Positions 40,201 to 45,676 of a stretch of DNA of 64,000 nt are shown in pieces (the stretch's first letter is position 1; every line of letters begins with the position of its first letter). The position numbers and the translations under genes were made by a program. The DNA comes from Apostichopus japonicus (taxonomy: Eukaryota; Echinodermata; Holothuroidea; Aspidochirotida; Stichopodidae), in contig NC_092572.1 in the NCBI RefSeq assembly GCF_037975245.1, forward strand, positions 22,372,489 to 22,436,488. The letters run 5' to 3'. The notes under the pieces were generated by a model. It searched no databases, was not told the DNA's origin, and saw only the letters and a list, made by a program, of their open reading frames with translations.

Positions 40201-42390
40201 GTTCTTCCAACCACCTCACCCCCTCCCCCTTCCCTACTATTTCTCCTGTGCTACTATTCTATTACATTTCTTAATACTACCATAGGGCATGCTGCCAAGA
40301 GGAGGTCCACAGTCTCTGATTCTGAAATGGATGAGGGGATGAGAGATACAGACTTTGAGCTTGTTAGCAATGGTAAGTCTGTTTATTGGAAATCTTGAAG
40401 GTATCTGGATTAGTGTATGGATTGGTCTATGGATTATTGAATGGTATATGGATTAGTCCATGGATTATTGAAAGGTATATGGATTAGTCTATGGATTATT
40501 GAAAGGTATATGGATTAGTCTATGGATTATTGAAAAGTTTATGGATTAGTTTATGGATATTGAAAGGTATATAAATTAGTATATGGATATTGAAAGGTAT
40601 ATGGATTAGTCTATGGATTATTGACAGGTATATGGATTAGTCTATGGATTATTGAAAGGTATATGGATTAGTATATGGATATTGAAAGGTATATGGATTA
40701 GTCTATGGATTATTAAAAGGTATATGGATTTCTCTAGGGATTATTGAAAGTTATATGGATTAGTATATGGATATTGAAAAGTATATGGATTAGTCTATGG
40801 ATTATTGAAAGGTATATGGATTAGTCTATGGATATTGCAAGGTATATTGATTAGTATATGGATATTGAAAAGTATATGGATTAGTTTCTGGATATTTAAA
40901 GGTATATGGATATTGAAAGGTATATGGATTAGTCTATGGATTATTGAAAGGTATATGGATTAGTTTCTCTTTCATTTCATTTATTTATTTAATTATAGAG
41001 CAAAAAGTTAACATACATTGGAGAAATCTTGAAATGTAACAGAGCTTTCGTTAGATGTTTGACATCTTCTGTCCCTTCTGTTACTGTTACTTGTCATTTA
41101 GCCTTTGAAGAAGATCCTGCTAGGATCGAAACGTCAGGCCAACTTACTTTTACACATTCTCCTACACAAGCTCTCTAGTGGATAAGCAGTTTGCTAACAG
41201 TTTTTATTTTATTTAGATGTTTGACATGTGTGATGTTTTGTTTCTGTTTCTCTCAGGTCGTTTATCTGCTTCCTGTGCCTCTCTGACTAGTTGCAATACC
41301 AGCCAATGTAACTCTGACTGCTCAGGATCAGAGGGTTCCCTCATCGCTCAGATGGACATTAACAGCGCGCTTTCAAAGATGGAGAACAAATTATCAGGTA
41401 ACAATTGCAGGCAAGGAAAATTGAAAATATCCTAAATCAGGAGCTGAAGCTTACTGGAAGGAATAATAATAATAATAATAAATGAGACTTATATAGTGCC
41501 AAATCAGTAGACAAAAGTCACTGCTCAAGGCGCTTTACAAAGAAAGCAGATTAATTTACAAAAGAACAAGTGAAAAGATGGGTCTAAAGTAGACTTTTTG
41601 AATGTAGAAATTGGAATACCATTTGTGATTCCTGTTATAAGAGGTCTGGAGGGAACAAAAATATGAATGAGACTGTTAGATGGACCATCTCATAACACAC
41701 TGTAGTATTTATTTCTGGTACTACATCATCAATCAAGTAACATATATATATATATTTGGTTTTTCTTGTTTAACTGGTTGTTTTTCTTTCGTTTTCCTTC
41801 CTTTATTTTCAATCATTTACATTCATCCAGTCCGCAAGTTTATTAATTATATTCTGATTGGCAAGAAGTTGATTGGCTAGCTTTTGTAACTTCTTGCTAT
41901 TTTTGAAAGATATTCCTGGAGCAGTGTCCACTATGACATGTGTCCACTATGGCATGTGTCCACTATGACGTGTCCAATATGACATGTGTCCAATATGACA
42001 TGTTTCCACTATGGCATGTGTCCACTATGGCATGTGTCCACTATGACATATGTCCACTATGATATGTGTCCACTATGACATGTGACTACTATGACATGTG
42101 TCCACTATGACATGTGTCCACTATGACACTATTAAACTGTTGTCCTGATTGGTTGATCATTTGTAGCTCTCTTTCATCTTATATTTTGTCTGATTTCTAT
42201 AGATGAAACTTCCCAGAATGGACTATCATCTACACCGACTAACACTCCAAAAGCCGGTAAAAAACAACCCATTGGTACAACAATGGTGTCACGGTTTGAT
42301 GGTTCGAAAGTAAAACCCGCTCTCCTTCACCAAAAGCCAGATAGCAGCCAGCGATCGTTGGCAGCAGGGACACAAGAGGATGTAGTTTGA
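4064..42390 (+). CDS. robo: Roundabout (Robo) receptor, 3' 24 exons, 5' end outside window
   Basis: Single-pass receptor expected to bind Slit and steer axons or cells. Exons were joined by GT-AG sites and matching phases: 4064-4202, 6034-6158, 10081-10205, 10982-11138, 13557-13731, 19204-19331, 20376-20573, 21492-21641, 22408-22541, 22929-23145, 24030-24145, 26201-26414, 27473-27769, 28834-29037, 29915-29945, 31301-31332, 32003-32146, 34408-34543, 35843-36219, 37695-37754, 38589-39581, 40286-40372, 41257-41397, 42203-42390. They total 4568 coding bases, about 1521 residues. Approximate residues: Ig3 1-88, Ig4 89-182, Ig5 183-283, FN3 domains to 399, 516, 626 and 725, transmembrane helix 756-776, then the tail. 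Identity rests on Ig4 (WKREGGEYIFPSES), the FN3-1 segment SWQTFG...FIVRAKNAKGFGPPSP, and tail motifs EPYASSTLV (CC1) and NWSELMPPPPEQSPPH (CC2, Ena/EVH1 type). Ig1-2 and the start codon are missing because the window begins inside an intron. The fourth FN3 domain is unusual. The exon model is inferred, with no transcript seen. Confidence 0.93.
5549..5912. repeat. ~60-bp tandem repeat, 6 copies
   Basis: Units contain CCACAGCCAATATCAATGTA and CCCCATTTGAAATACC. It lies inside the intron between the two Ig3 exons. Confidence 0.9.
6034..6158 (+). CDS. robo: robo exon: Ig3, second half
   Basis: Phase 2 to phase 1. Encodes the F/G strands with the second cysteine in DSGVYICTAENIWG, the usual D-x-G-x-Y-x-C signature. 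Donor GTTCGT departs from consensus. It is chosen over the nearby GTGAAT because only it keeps frame with the next exon. Confidence 0.92.
6259..8450. repeat. 38-bp minisatellite with donor-like GGTGAGT in most units
   Basis: About 57 units. The conserved part reads GATCTCATATAGTGTCTGTG, then GGTGAGTRCATGGTRAA. It begins about 100 bases after the donor at 6159 and fills much of this intron. Higher-order blocks of several units are repeated (compare 6860-7250 and 7290-7700). Confidence 0.95.
8451..9520. other. Intron sequence without recognised features
   Basis: No coding signal, tandem array or element ends were recognised. Open frames here are short and show no domain. Confidence 0.5.
9521..9890 (+). 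mobile_element. TTAA-MITE, copy 1
   Basis: Bounded by TTAAAGGCATTGAAG on the left and CTTCACACCCTTTAA on the right, which are inverted repeats with TTAA at both edges. The interior (TTGCTTGCAAGTGAAG...CTACAAAATGCAGACAGT) is shared with five other copies. The TTAA target suggests mobilisation by a piggyBac-like transposase, but no transposase is present. Confidence 0.9.
10081..10205 (+). CDS. robo: robo exon: Ig4, first half
   Basis: Phase 1 to phase 0. Encodes SPRFTVRPMDQTIREGEDIE, then the cysteine in VPCQAIG and LMWKREGGE. This closely matches the start of Robo Ig4 (FVVKPRDQ...FWRREG in vertebrates, from memory of the family). Confidence 0.93.
10255..10875. repeat. ~155-bp tandem repeat, 4 copies
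   Basis: Units start near 10255, 10413, 10569 and 10721 (GATCTTATTGCACC). They include AGTTTGAAGCTT and a variable TATATA run. It lies in the intron between the Ig4 exons. Confidence 0.9.
10982..11138 (+). CDS. robo: robo exon: Ig4, second half
   Basis: Phase 0 to phase 1. Encodes YIFPSESEG, SSLIISNSDLSNEGTYICST and ends MMLRVV. The YIFPSES segment after the tryptophan strand corresponds to the LLFSYQP region that is particular to Robo Ig4. Confidence 0.93.
11583..13166. repeat. 22-bp minisatellite, about 72 copies
   Basis: Unit ACAACACTGCAATGTAGGTA plus TT, with common variants. Blocks of several units are repeated as larger segments (for example around 12300-12560 and 12660-12920), which shows growth by multi-unit duplication. 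Confidence 0.95.
13557..13731 (+). CDS. robo: robo exon: Ig5, first half
   Basis: Phase 1 to phase 2. Encodes LPPVIQYGPSNQMLYVGDRA, cysteine in VLICKVG and TTISWRKDDRP, matching Robo Ig5 (PPPVIRQGP...ILWRKDG). An insert SLGERGTET sits between the cysteine and tryptophan strands. The last ~21 bases of this exon and its donor GTATGT are the founder of the 110-bp array that fills the next intron. Confidence 0.93.
13711..18777. repeat. 110-bp minisatellite seeded from an exon-intron boundary, about 46 copies
   Basis: The first unit begins inside the coding exon (ATTGACACCAGGAGTGATAG, 13711-13730) and runs over its splice donor into the intron. Every later unit repeats ATTGACACCAGCAGTGWTAG followed by GTATGTTCATC. 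Units are about 95% or more alike by eye. Multi-unit blocks are also duplicated (15700-16440 resembles 16700-17420). Confidence 0.95.
19204..19331 (+). CDS. robo: robo exon: Ig5, second half
   Basis: Phase 2 to phase 1. Encodes YTQKEDGTLEVFPLERQ and DGGSYTCVISNNVGE with the second Ig cysteine, ending KVQVI. Acceptor TTTTCCTGCACAG, donor GTAAGT. It lies 5.5 kb from its partner exon because of the intervening 110-bp array. Confidence 0.93.
19708..19815. repeat. ~45-bp tandem repeat, 2.5 copies
   Basis: Unit contains AAGTAGGTGATACTTAG and TGGGTTATGGATAGGCAAAC. Intronic. Confidence 0.8.
19976..20361 (+). mobile_element. tRNA-derived SINE
   Basis: The head has pol III box A (TGGTCAAGTGG) and box B (GGTTCGAGTCC). 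The body holds the core TGTCCTTGGGCAAGGCACTT and CTCTCCACCCAGGTGTATAA, and the tail is (ATT)n. The core is shared with the SINE at 53598-53917. It ends about 15 bases before a robo exon. Confidence 0.9.
20376..20573 (+). CDS. robo: robo exon: linker and FN3-1, first half
   Basis: Phase 1 to phase 1. Linker (RDVDSGRFLAHRSPALGDLP) followed by the FN3 start PGMPELVNQTAGTVTLQWDT, with the core tryptophan, then YEVHEYSVEGINTEDPS. The acceptor lies about 15 bases after the 3' tail of a SINE. Confidence 0.92.
20735..21010. repeat. ~55-bp degenerate tandem repeat, about 5 copies
   Basis: Units share TATATGTTGTTTGTGCAGGG followed by GATGGGAATGGGAGA. Intronic. Confidence 0.8.
21492..21641 (+). CDS. 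robo: robo exon: FN3-1, second half
   Basis: Phase 1 to phase 1. Encodes SWQTFGTSETSRIDLHNLQT and then MMFIVRAKNAKGFGPPSPIS. The SWQT...L.VRA.NA.G pattern is one of the clearest Robo FN3-1 matches in the gene. Confidence 0.93.
21802..22172 (+). mobile_element. TTAA-MITE, copy 2
   Basis: Left end TTAAAGGCATTGAAGACTTG and right end CCTTCACACCCTTTAA. Interior as in copy 1, nearly full length. Confidence 0.92.
22408..22541 (+). CDS. robo: robo exon: FN3-2 copy a, first half
   Basis: Phase 1 to phase 0. Linker VPPIGVESITSDQEPGLEEP, then INVAIPLSATTIQVMWK, ending just after the FN3 core tryptophan. It has the same intron position and phase as the exon at 24030-24145, its likely duplicate. Its 3' end and donor are duplicated once in the following intron. 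Confidence 0.9.
22517..22880. repeat. ~180-bp direct duplication covering an exon end and its donor
   Basis: CCAAGTTATGTGGAAG with donor GTAAGTCAAATTTA (22525-22555) recurs at about 22706-22737 as CCAAGTTATGTGCAAA with GTAAGTCAAATTTA. The intron part (CATTGGAAGTTTGTATGTAA, ACATGGTTACATTTTTTTTT) is duplicated with it. Confidence 0.9.
22929..23145 (+). CDS. robo: robo exon: FN3-2 copy a, second half
   Basis: Phase 0 to phase 1. Encodes EGFKIRYKESATSGQWLTEV, ILNGLESNTDYDIRVNAF and ends VRTFDE. This resembles the Robo FN3-2 pattern GYKILYRPS...YEIKARPF. Base composition is richer in GC than the flanking intron. Confidence 0.93.
23346..24020. other. Intron sequence without recognised features
   Basis: AT-rich. 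No repeats, element ends or coding signal were recognised. Confidence 0.5.
24030..24145 (+). CDS. robo: robo exon: FN3-2 copy b, first half
   Basis: Phase 1 to phase 0. Encodes NDVRVPGDQNVLKTKLDDCG and KKLEVLSPTEIKISWQ. It ends right after the core tryptophan as in copy a. Its end TTTCATGGCAG and donor GTAAGT are repeated about 13 more times downstream. Confidence 0.92.
24133..25690. repeat. 110-117-bp minisatellite carrying CAG|GTAAGT, about 14 copies
   Basis: The founder unit includes the end of the robo exon (TTTCATGGCAG, to 24145) and donor GTAAGTCCGACTGTA. Later units keep TTTCATGGCAG or TTTCATGTCAG plus GTAAGTCC. Long and short units alternate by a small gap in the CCCATTATTAAGAATAGC part. 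A TTAA-MITE interrupts the last unit. Confidence 0.95.
25696..26062 (+). mobile_element. TTAA-MITE, copy 3, inserted in the 117-bp array
   Basis: The left junction CCTCCCATTAA and right junction CCCTTTAAGCATAGCTAAC join to the repeat unit CCTCCCATTAAGCATAGC once the element and one TTAA are removed. This shows directly that TTAA was the target and was duplicated. Confidence 0.95.
26201..26414 (+). CDS. robo: robo exon: FN3-2 copy b, second half
   Basis: Phase 0 to phase 1. Encodes YIGGFYVKLQAVNNPDEVIT, IIHNLQPWTAYAVSVQPFAG and ends VIRTAET. Together with 24030-24145 it forms a complete FN3 domain that could be added or skipped without changing frame. Confidence 0.92.
26418..26950. repeat. 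26-bp minisatellite starting at a splice donor, about 20 copies
   Basis: Unit CCGTATATGTAGAAACAACA plus TGAAAA. The robo donor itself (GTATGTAGAAACCGTATACG) forms the first partial unit. Open frames on the minus strand across it are repeat artefacts. Confidence 0.95.
27206..27400. repeat. ~105-bp direct duplication
   Basis: TTACGCATTTAGAGAGACA and ATTCATAAAACATTCATGCA each occur twice. Intronic. Confidence 0.9.
27473..27769 (+). CDS. robo: robo exon: last FN3 domain (FN3-3 equivalent)
   Basis: A whole FN3 domain in one exon, phase 1 to phase 1. It encodes APLAPPEVIVFRPFNVTTFE, VQWHAPPREEVPGIILGYHI and GLSYGVKVAAFTVAGMGP. It matches canonical Robo FN3-3 (APSAPPQGV...SWQPPPED...YKVWC). Confidence 0.95.
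27978..28275 (-). mobile_element. tRNA-derived SINE, second family
   Basis: Read on the minus strand, the head has TGGCCGAGTGG (box A) and GGTTCGATACC (box B), and the tail ends in (ATT)n at 27978. The body differs from the SINE at 19976. Box A and B spacing fits a tRNA-like head. Confidence 0.8.
28408..28725 (-). pseudogene. 3' end of an L2/CR1-like LINE
   Basis: The minus strand reads TYGLRTFASSAPCLWNSLPE and then VNGFKSALKTYLFTKAY, the same C-terminal signature as the fragment at 3608. It is followed by a 3' UTR ending in TTATTATTATT. It is 5' truncated and has no catalytic domain. Confidence 0.85.
28834..29037 (+). CDS. robo: robo exon: juxtamembrane region and transmembrane helix
   Basis: Phase 1 to phase 1. 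An acidic stalk (SKTDDADSEGMSF) leads into a hydrophobic run of about 21 residues that starts AFFAIFGLFILLV. A strongly basic stop-transfer, RRRRKRRK, follows, giving the expected type I topology with the tail inside the cell. Confidence 0.95.
29066..29431 (+). mobile_element. TTAA-MITE, copy 4
   Basis: The left edge has decayed to TCAAAGGCATTGAAGACTCG. The right end GTCTTCAATGCCTTTAA is the best inverted match to the left end of the family, which supports 17-bp terminal inverted repeats. Confidence 0.92.
29915..29945 (+). CDS. robo: robo micro-exon 1 of the tail (31 bp)
   Basis: Phase 1 to phase 2, encoding ENAAKENAHK plus part of a leucine codon. Acceptor TTTGTTTTTACAG, donor GTGAGT. It fits frame only if the next 32-bp exon is also used. 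It is supported by splice signals and phase, not by a conserved motif. Confidence 0.75.
29950..30727. other. Intron between micro-exons, no recognised features
   Basis: AT-rich. A short direct repeat, GAGGATCTTGCTCAGAT, occurs twice (near 30642 and 30707). Nothing else was recognised. Confidence 0.5.
30736..31176. mobile_element. hAT-like MITE, 441 bp
   Basis: Flanked by the exact 8-bp duplication TATTAGAC (30728-30735 and 31177-31184). Ends CAGGCTTTCCCTAACTTT and the complement of CAGGGGTTCCCTAACTGG form the inverted repeats. Both 8-bp target size and CAGG-type ends fit hAT. No transposase. Confidence 0.92.
31301..31332 (+). CDS. robo: robo micro-exon 2 of the tail (32 bp)
   Basis: Phase 2 to phase 1, encoding (L)GHVAMTKGHT. 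Acceptor CTTTCCTTTACAG is strong and the donor is GTAAGA. With the preceding micro-exon it makes a 63-bp frame-preserving pair. Confidence 0.75.
32003..32146 (+). CDS. robo: robo exon: proline-rich tail segment
   Basis: Phase 1 to phase 1. A serine-rich stretch (GDGSSSSASSDT) is followed by LEKPPPPTNPPSNP and NWPGNQIPSHW. This is a possible SH3 or EVH1 ligand upstream of the CC1 motif, where vertebrate Robo has no comparable proline run that I recall. Acceptor GTTGCTATCAG, donor GTAAGC. Confidence 0.85.
32760..32889 (-). mobile_element. SINE core fragment
   Basis: On the minus strand this matches the body of the SINE at 19976: TTGTCC...GGCAAGGCAATTGATC, CTCTTCACCCAGGTGTGTAA, GGTGCAGAAGC in complement. 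No tRNA head or tail is left. Confidence 0.65.
32890..33552. mobile_element. hAT-like MITE with imperfect ends
   Basis: Left end CAGTAGCATAGCCAGAGGGG and the complement of the right end CAGGGGCATAGCCAGGTTTT are inverted repeats. Flanks ATTGACC and AATGACC are a likely decayed target duplication. The interior has long C and G runs. Limits are approximate. Confidence 0.7.
34408..34543 (+). CDS. robo: robo exon: tail segment before CC0/CC1 region
   Basis: Phase 1 to phase 2. Encodes DPPQFNVNVNPPNKAYLRQN and SLTSSGIGSSNYPTLSTFHG. It has two tyrosines and no named motif. Donor GTAAGT. It fits only with the next exon, which enters in phase 2. Confidence 0.88.
34788..35175. mobile_element. hAT-like MITE (CAGTGGCRGAG family), copy 1
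   Basis: Exact 8-bp target duplication ACTAGAAT (34780-34787 and 35176-35183). Ends CAGTGGTGGAG and the complement of CTCCGCCACTG. The interior is shared, inverted, with 54994-55343. Confidence 0.93.
35411..35584. repeat. Nested tandem repeat of CTATTAGCTATAGT
   Basis: Three short units separated by CAAAAGTGT form a higher unit that repeats three times. Units are identical, so the array is young or recently homogenised. Confidence 0.95.
35843..36219 (+). CDS. robo: robo exon: CC0/CC1 region with His cluster
   Basis: Phase 2 to phase 1. Encodes SPEYAVVENPDG, a tyrosine site that may stand for CC0. A histidine cluster, LHPHPGHHHHPMG, is followed directly by EDPEPYASSTLVLP, the CC1 equivalent (PTPYATTQL in vertebrates). 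CC1 tyrosine is the known Abl substrate and DCC-contact region. The rest is polar and basic (RKKTERQ...GRKGSRDD). Donor GTGGGT is chosen by phase. Confidence 0.9.
36325..36505. repeat. ~63-bp tandem repeat, 3 copies
   Basis: Units share ATATCATGTAGTATTTAGCA and AACTGAAATGATGATATGAA. Intronic. Confidence 0.9.
36718..37690. repeat. ~75-bp array copying a splice acceptor, interrupted by an insertion
   Basis: Units hold GGTTTGGTTTATCTATAG followed by ATCATTCTGTATAAC and runs of CTATATTTAA or CTATATATAA. The last copy is the real acceptor and start of the exon at 37695. Unrelated sequence, including a fold-back element, interrupts it at about 37190-37540. Confidence 0.92.
37371..37536. mobile_element. 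Fold-back element with 46-bp inverted arms
   Basis: Left arm 37371-37416 and right arm 37491-37536 are complementary with one mismatch (GGGGTTAATCAACGGTCTAG at the outer end). The loop contains a smaller hairpin (GATGCACTCGG / CCTCGTGCATC). A partial arm copy, TTAATCCTGTGAGTAACGCA, lies at about 37244-37263. Confidence 0.85.
37695..37754 (+). CDS. robo: robo exon: short Ser-rich tail segment (60 bp)
   Basis: Phase 1 to phase 1, encoding DHSVSGFSDQSSLYSSASSQ, similar in place and make-up to the Ser/Gly-rich stretch before CC2 in Robo1. The acceptor and first bases (TCTATAG then ATCATTCTGTA) occur repeatedly in the upstream intron, so the true acceptor is picked by the open frame that follows. 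Confidence 0.85.
38008..38498. mobile_element. Inverted-repeat element with an internal 63-bp tandem array
   Basis: 30-bp ends ACACCAGTCAGTACAGAGAC... (38008-38037) and its complement (38469-38498) match at 29 of 30 positions. Between them about 7 units contain GGCCAGTTTGTAATAAATGC and TTAGGATACATA. The inner part of the right end (TGGCCAGTTTGT) is also part of the unit. Confidence 0.85.
38589..39581 (+). CDS. robo: robo exon: CC2 and large His/Met/Gln-rich tail region
   Basis: Largest exon, 993 bp, phase 1 to phase 1. Near its start NWSELMPPPPEQSPPH matches CC2, the Enabled/EVH1 docking site (NWADLLPPPPAHPPPH in vertebrates). About 120 residues rich in His, Met, Gln and Asn follow (HHNPVMNMHHQHV, HTQQQQMGMG), then FCDHCPDCKS, a CxxCxxC cluster. 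The C-terminal third has RPHKKAPPQGDPPYARMQ and ELLKYMSQGELRALAGN, which may form a short helix. No clear CC3 run is seen. Confidence 0.95.
39590..40280. other. Intron sequence without recognised features
   Basis: No element ends or coding signal were recognised. A C-rich stretch near 40210-40240 precedes the next acceptor. Confidence 0.5.
40286..40372 (+). CDS. robo: robo exon: acidic tail segment (87 bp)
   Basis: Phase 1 to phase 1, encoding KRRSTVSDSEMDEGMRDTDF and ELVSN. Acceptor CTACCATAG, donor GTAAGT. It reads as the lead-in to the conserved Ser-rich region of the next exon and can be skipped in frame. Confidence 0.85.
40405..40965. repeat. ~25-30-bp degenerate array, about 18 copies
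   Basis: Unit TATGGATTAGTCTATGGATT followed by ATTGAAAGG. It starts about 30 bases after a donor but does not include it. Confidence 0.9.
41257..41397 (+). CDS. robo: robo exon: conserved Ser/Cys-rich distal tail
   Basis: Phase 1 to phase 1. Encodes GRLSASCASLTSCNTSQCNS and then GSEGSLIAQMDINSALSKM. This corresponds to the distal region of vertebrate Robo tails ([22 protein letters not shown]). Here it has four cysteines. Acceptor TTTCTCTCAG. Confidence 0.9.
41462..41680 (-). mobile_element. Retroposon 3' tail fragment
   Basis: On the minus strand it ends in TTTGGCACTATATAAGTCTC and (ATT)n, preceded by TTTGTAAAGCGCCTTGAGCA. This is the 3' end type seen in L2/CR1-like LINEs and their SINEs in this window. 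The head is missing. Confidence 0.65.
41929..42128. repeat. ~16-bp array, unit CATGTGTCCACTATGA
   Basis: About 12 units with point changes. It ends about 75 bases before the last robo exon. Confidence 0.92.
42203..42390 (+). CDS. robo: robo last coding exon and stop
   Basis: Entered in phase 1 and ends with TGA at 42388-42390. Encodes LSSTPTNTPKAGKKQPIGTT, SRFDGSKVKPALLHQKP and the C terminus TQEDVV. The last four residues fit the loose class III PDZ pattern (acidic at -2, hydrophobic at 0). Sequence beyond is 3' UTR. Confidence 0.9.
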
Positions 42391-42539
42391 AAAGCGAGAA
42401 GATATTGCAACATTGTCTCAGATGAGGATGTAAGCTTTGGCTTCAAGTTACAAAGACAGAACATGAAGTCATTTAATATGAAGTAAACATTATTCTAATT
42501 TGGCAAACCTTAGACATTTCCAAGCAACTGCTGCAAACT

Positions 42540-42880
42540 ATCTGAGTGTAGAGCTAATCCTGAACTCCTGGATTTACTACTCAATGGTCATCCTGGTAAC
42601 AAGTGACATAAGTGATTGGAGCTGTAGAACATTAACCACATACATGAATATCTTTATGCTGAGCTTCCTCCTGGGTCTACCTATGTACTCAATGGTCGTC
42701 CTGGTAACAAGTGACATAAGTGATTGGAGCTGTAGAGCATTAGCCACATACATGAATATCTTAATCCTGAGGAATTCATGGATTTACCTATGTACCCAAT
42801 GGTCGTCCTGGTAACAAGTGACATAAGTGATTGGAGCTGTAGAGCATTAGCCACATACATGAATATATTCATGCTGAGTT
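42540..42880. repeat. ~120-bp tandem repeat in the 3' UTR region, 3 copies
   Basis: Units share GGTAACAAGTGACATAAGTG, ATTGGAGCTGTAGA and CCACATACATGAATAT. The distal two copies are most alike. Confidence 0.92.
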
Positions 42881-43132
42881 GACCTAGGGATTTTATTGCA
42901 CATACCAGAATGAACCCATAGGCCATCAGTGTAGGTAATCATAGCTGGGTGGACATACATGCAAGACCAAACGAGCCATTGGTAAAACTACAGGGACTTG
43001 TGATAATAAACATAAATGAATGGTCCTGGGGTTATTACTGAATGGTTCTATAGACCTACCCAAATCAACCATGGGCTACAGACAGGAGTGTGATGAGTGA
43101 CAGAGCTGAAAGATTTAATGAAGTGTCTATGG

Positions 43133-43490
43133 CTGGGGTGGGCAACCCAAGGCCCGCGGGCCACATGCGGCCTGCCAGTGAGTTTTTGCGGCCTGTGAGA
43201 TGTCTCAAGAAAAAGAAAAAAAACAATCTATTTTACATCATCTAGCTGCTTAGAATTTATTGGCTCTAATGATGCTGTCAGGTAGGCCTATTATCCCCAT
43301 TAATTATCAACTGTACTATATTGGCATTATGTTTTTGTGAATACAGATTAAGTACACACACCTATTCCTTGAAAGTCCTCGGAATCAAAGGTTTGAAATC
43401 AACAACAGCAAGTCGTTGGTTAGTTGCGGCCCAGTCAATATTTCACTCCTTATATCTGGCCCATTTATTCAAAAAGGTTGCCCAGCCCTG
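43133..43490. mobile_element. hAT-like MITE, 358 bp
   Basis: Exact 8-bp duplication GTCTATGG (43125-43132 and 43491-43498). Ends CTGGGGTGGGCAACCC and the complement of CAGGGCTGGGCAACC. The interior near the left end is GC-rich (GGCCCGCGGGCCAC). Confidence 0.92.
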
Positions 43491-43649
43491 GTCTATGGAA
43501 GCTTTGACCAGCTAATACAGGAAACATGGAAAAACCAAATATGAGAATGCTATCAACAGTACTTTATAATGATAACAAAGTTAGCTGTTTGGTTGCTAAT
43601 ATTATAGTAGATTAGGATGGATATTAAGATAACAAAATAAAAATAAAAG

Positions 43650-44300
43650 TATATGGAACCTTGCTGCATTAAGTAATGTAAGTGATTTCTGGAAGTTGAC
43701 TGCATTGATCAAATATGTTATTTCGGGTGTATGGGAAGCCTCTTGTGTGAATCACCAGTTGTTATGTGAGTTTCTGGATGCTTACTGCATTAACAAATGT
43801 TGTTGGGTTTCTGTGGGTTCTTTGTATTTAGGCTATTACAAGCAGTAACATGAGGTTTCATACTGCTAATACACTATTTGTGAAAAAAGTACTATTTATG
43901 GAAACGTAATGACCAATTAATCCCATCATGTTAAGTTGTAGGAGGCTCAATAATTAAATCTTGTCCGCTGATATTTAAGTTACTATCCGAAGTTTATGGA
44001 CGCTAACCGCACCAAGTAAAAAGTTGAATGTGAGATTTGTGGAAGCTTATTCCATCAACTTTATATGGTGTAAGGTTTATGGAAGCTCAGTTGTATTAAT
44101 ACTAAGTTATTATGTGAAAAGTGATTGCATTAATGCAAAGCTCTGTATGAGGTTTATGGAAGCTTATTGCATTAAGTCAAAAGCTGTTATATGCAGCTAA
44201 TGGAAATTGATTGTGTTAATTAAAAGCATTTATTTGTAGTTAATCAAAAGCTTATTGCATTAATATGGAGGCTTGTTGCATTAACTAAGAGCTGGCAAGG
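43650..44300. repeat. Old degenerate repeats around GTTTATGGAAGCTTATTGCATTAA
   Basis: Variants of TTATGGAAGCTTATTGCATT recur at irregular 50-65-bp spacing. They are too decayed to give a clear unit. Confidence 0.6.
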
Positions 44301-45063
44301 GCTGGGGGGGGGGGAGGGAGGGGGATTGCTGCTTACTGTATAAAGTGACAATTTCTTTTTCAGGTTACTGGAAGCTTTACTGCATAAAGTGACAGTTTCT
44401 ATGTCATTGTTACATGAGTTAACCGATAAGTGACAATAACAGAAAATGACCTAACCTTTCTGGTCAAAGGTTATGTGGTCAAGAAGTGGAATAATGAGCC
44501 TTTTGAGTGATAAATAAATCAGCTCACAGATATAGTACATTAAGTACTATCTATGTGACTAGTGGGCACCACATCATACAGTTCCTCGGGATGGTAAAGA
44601 TTGGTATCAGCAAAACTGGACTAGGCCTGTGTTATACTATAGGGCAGTATGTGAGAAAGCTCTTAGCCTGAAGCATCAGATTCAACACTGACAAACTACG
44701 TTTCTACTTTTCTGAATTATTTTAGCTTGAAATACCACTTTAATTTCTGATAAAGTCTAAAACTATTCGTTAGTTGCAGACACACAACATAACTAATGTT
44801 ATCATTAATATTTGGACTTTGTTATGATTGTTTTCTTATATTTATTCTGTAATTCATAGCTTGATTTCCTCTCATTTCTTTATGGTATCATACTTCCATT
44901 ACTCACAAATCATATAAGATTTTTCTAAAGAAGAAATTTGCAAGTACTTAATTAATCCTTTAGAGACCATAGAAATGGTAGTTATTCAGGAACAGCTAAG
45001 GATTGTCAGTCACAAGTGATGAGTAGTCATATTCGCCTGACAGGGTAAAGTTTGAAATGGTCA

Positions 45064-45216
45064 CAGGGATGAGCCTGGGTAAAAATAAAATCACGGAATT
45101 TTGCAAAAATTGCAGTATAGGCTCCAGTTTTCGTATGCTACAGTGTGTTAGGATAATAGTTTTTGTCCCGAGGTAGAAAAGAAATCACGGATATTCGCGG
45201 AAAAAGCTCATGCCTG
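45064..45216 (-). mobile_element. Small MITE, copy 2 (inverted)
   Basis: Complement of the element at 2191-2346, with shared AAAACTATTATCCTAACACA and CTACCTC-GGGACAAAAAC. The target duplication is not visible. Confidence 0.75.
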
Positions 45217-45676
45217 AGTGGAACTCCTTAATCATACTCGTGGGAAATTTGACATCATGAAATGACTAGATATATATTGCTTAAAAACATATTTTCAAAT
45301 GAAAATTTTTTCAAGTCTGTTCTTTCTGAAATCTTCATTTATACTCTTACTTCCAAAAAATCTTACAGATTTAGATTTACTTTGATATTCAGTGATTTGG
45401 TGATTTATTATACTGGGTATGTGACAAACATTGGCTAATAACAATTTCATCAAAGATACAGTGCTACTGTATGTGATGAATGCATCGACTGAAATGTGTT
45501 GCTCTTTGCACCTCTATTTTGTGCTTTCTGTGTTTAAACTTATTTATTTATTCTTAACGAATTATTCTTTATGTTTAACTAACATTTGTACGTTGGCACT
45601 TTTTACATGTCAGTTATAAGTTTTCTACTAGTTACTGAATTGGGAGATGTCCCGCATGGCTGATGTTTGAGTGTTG

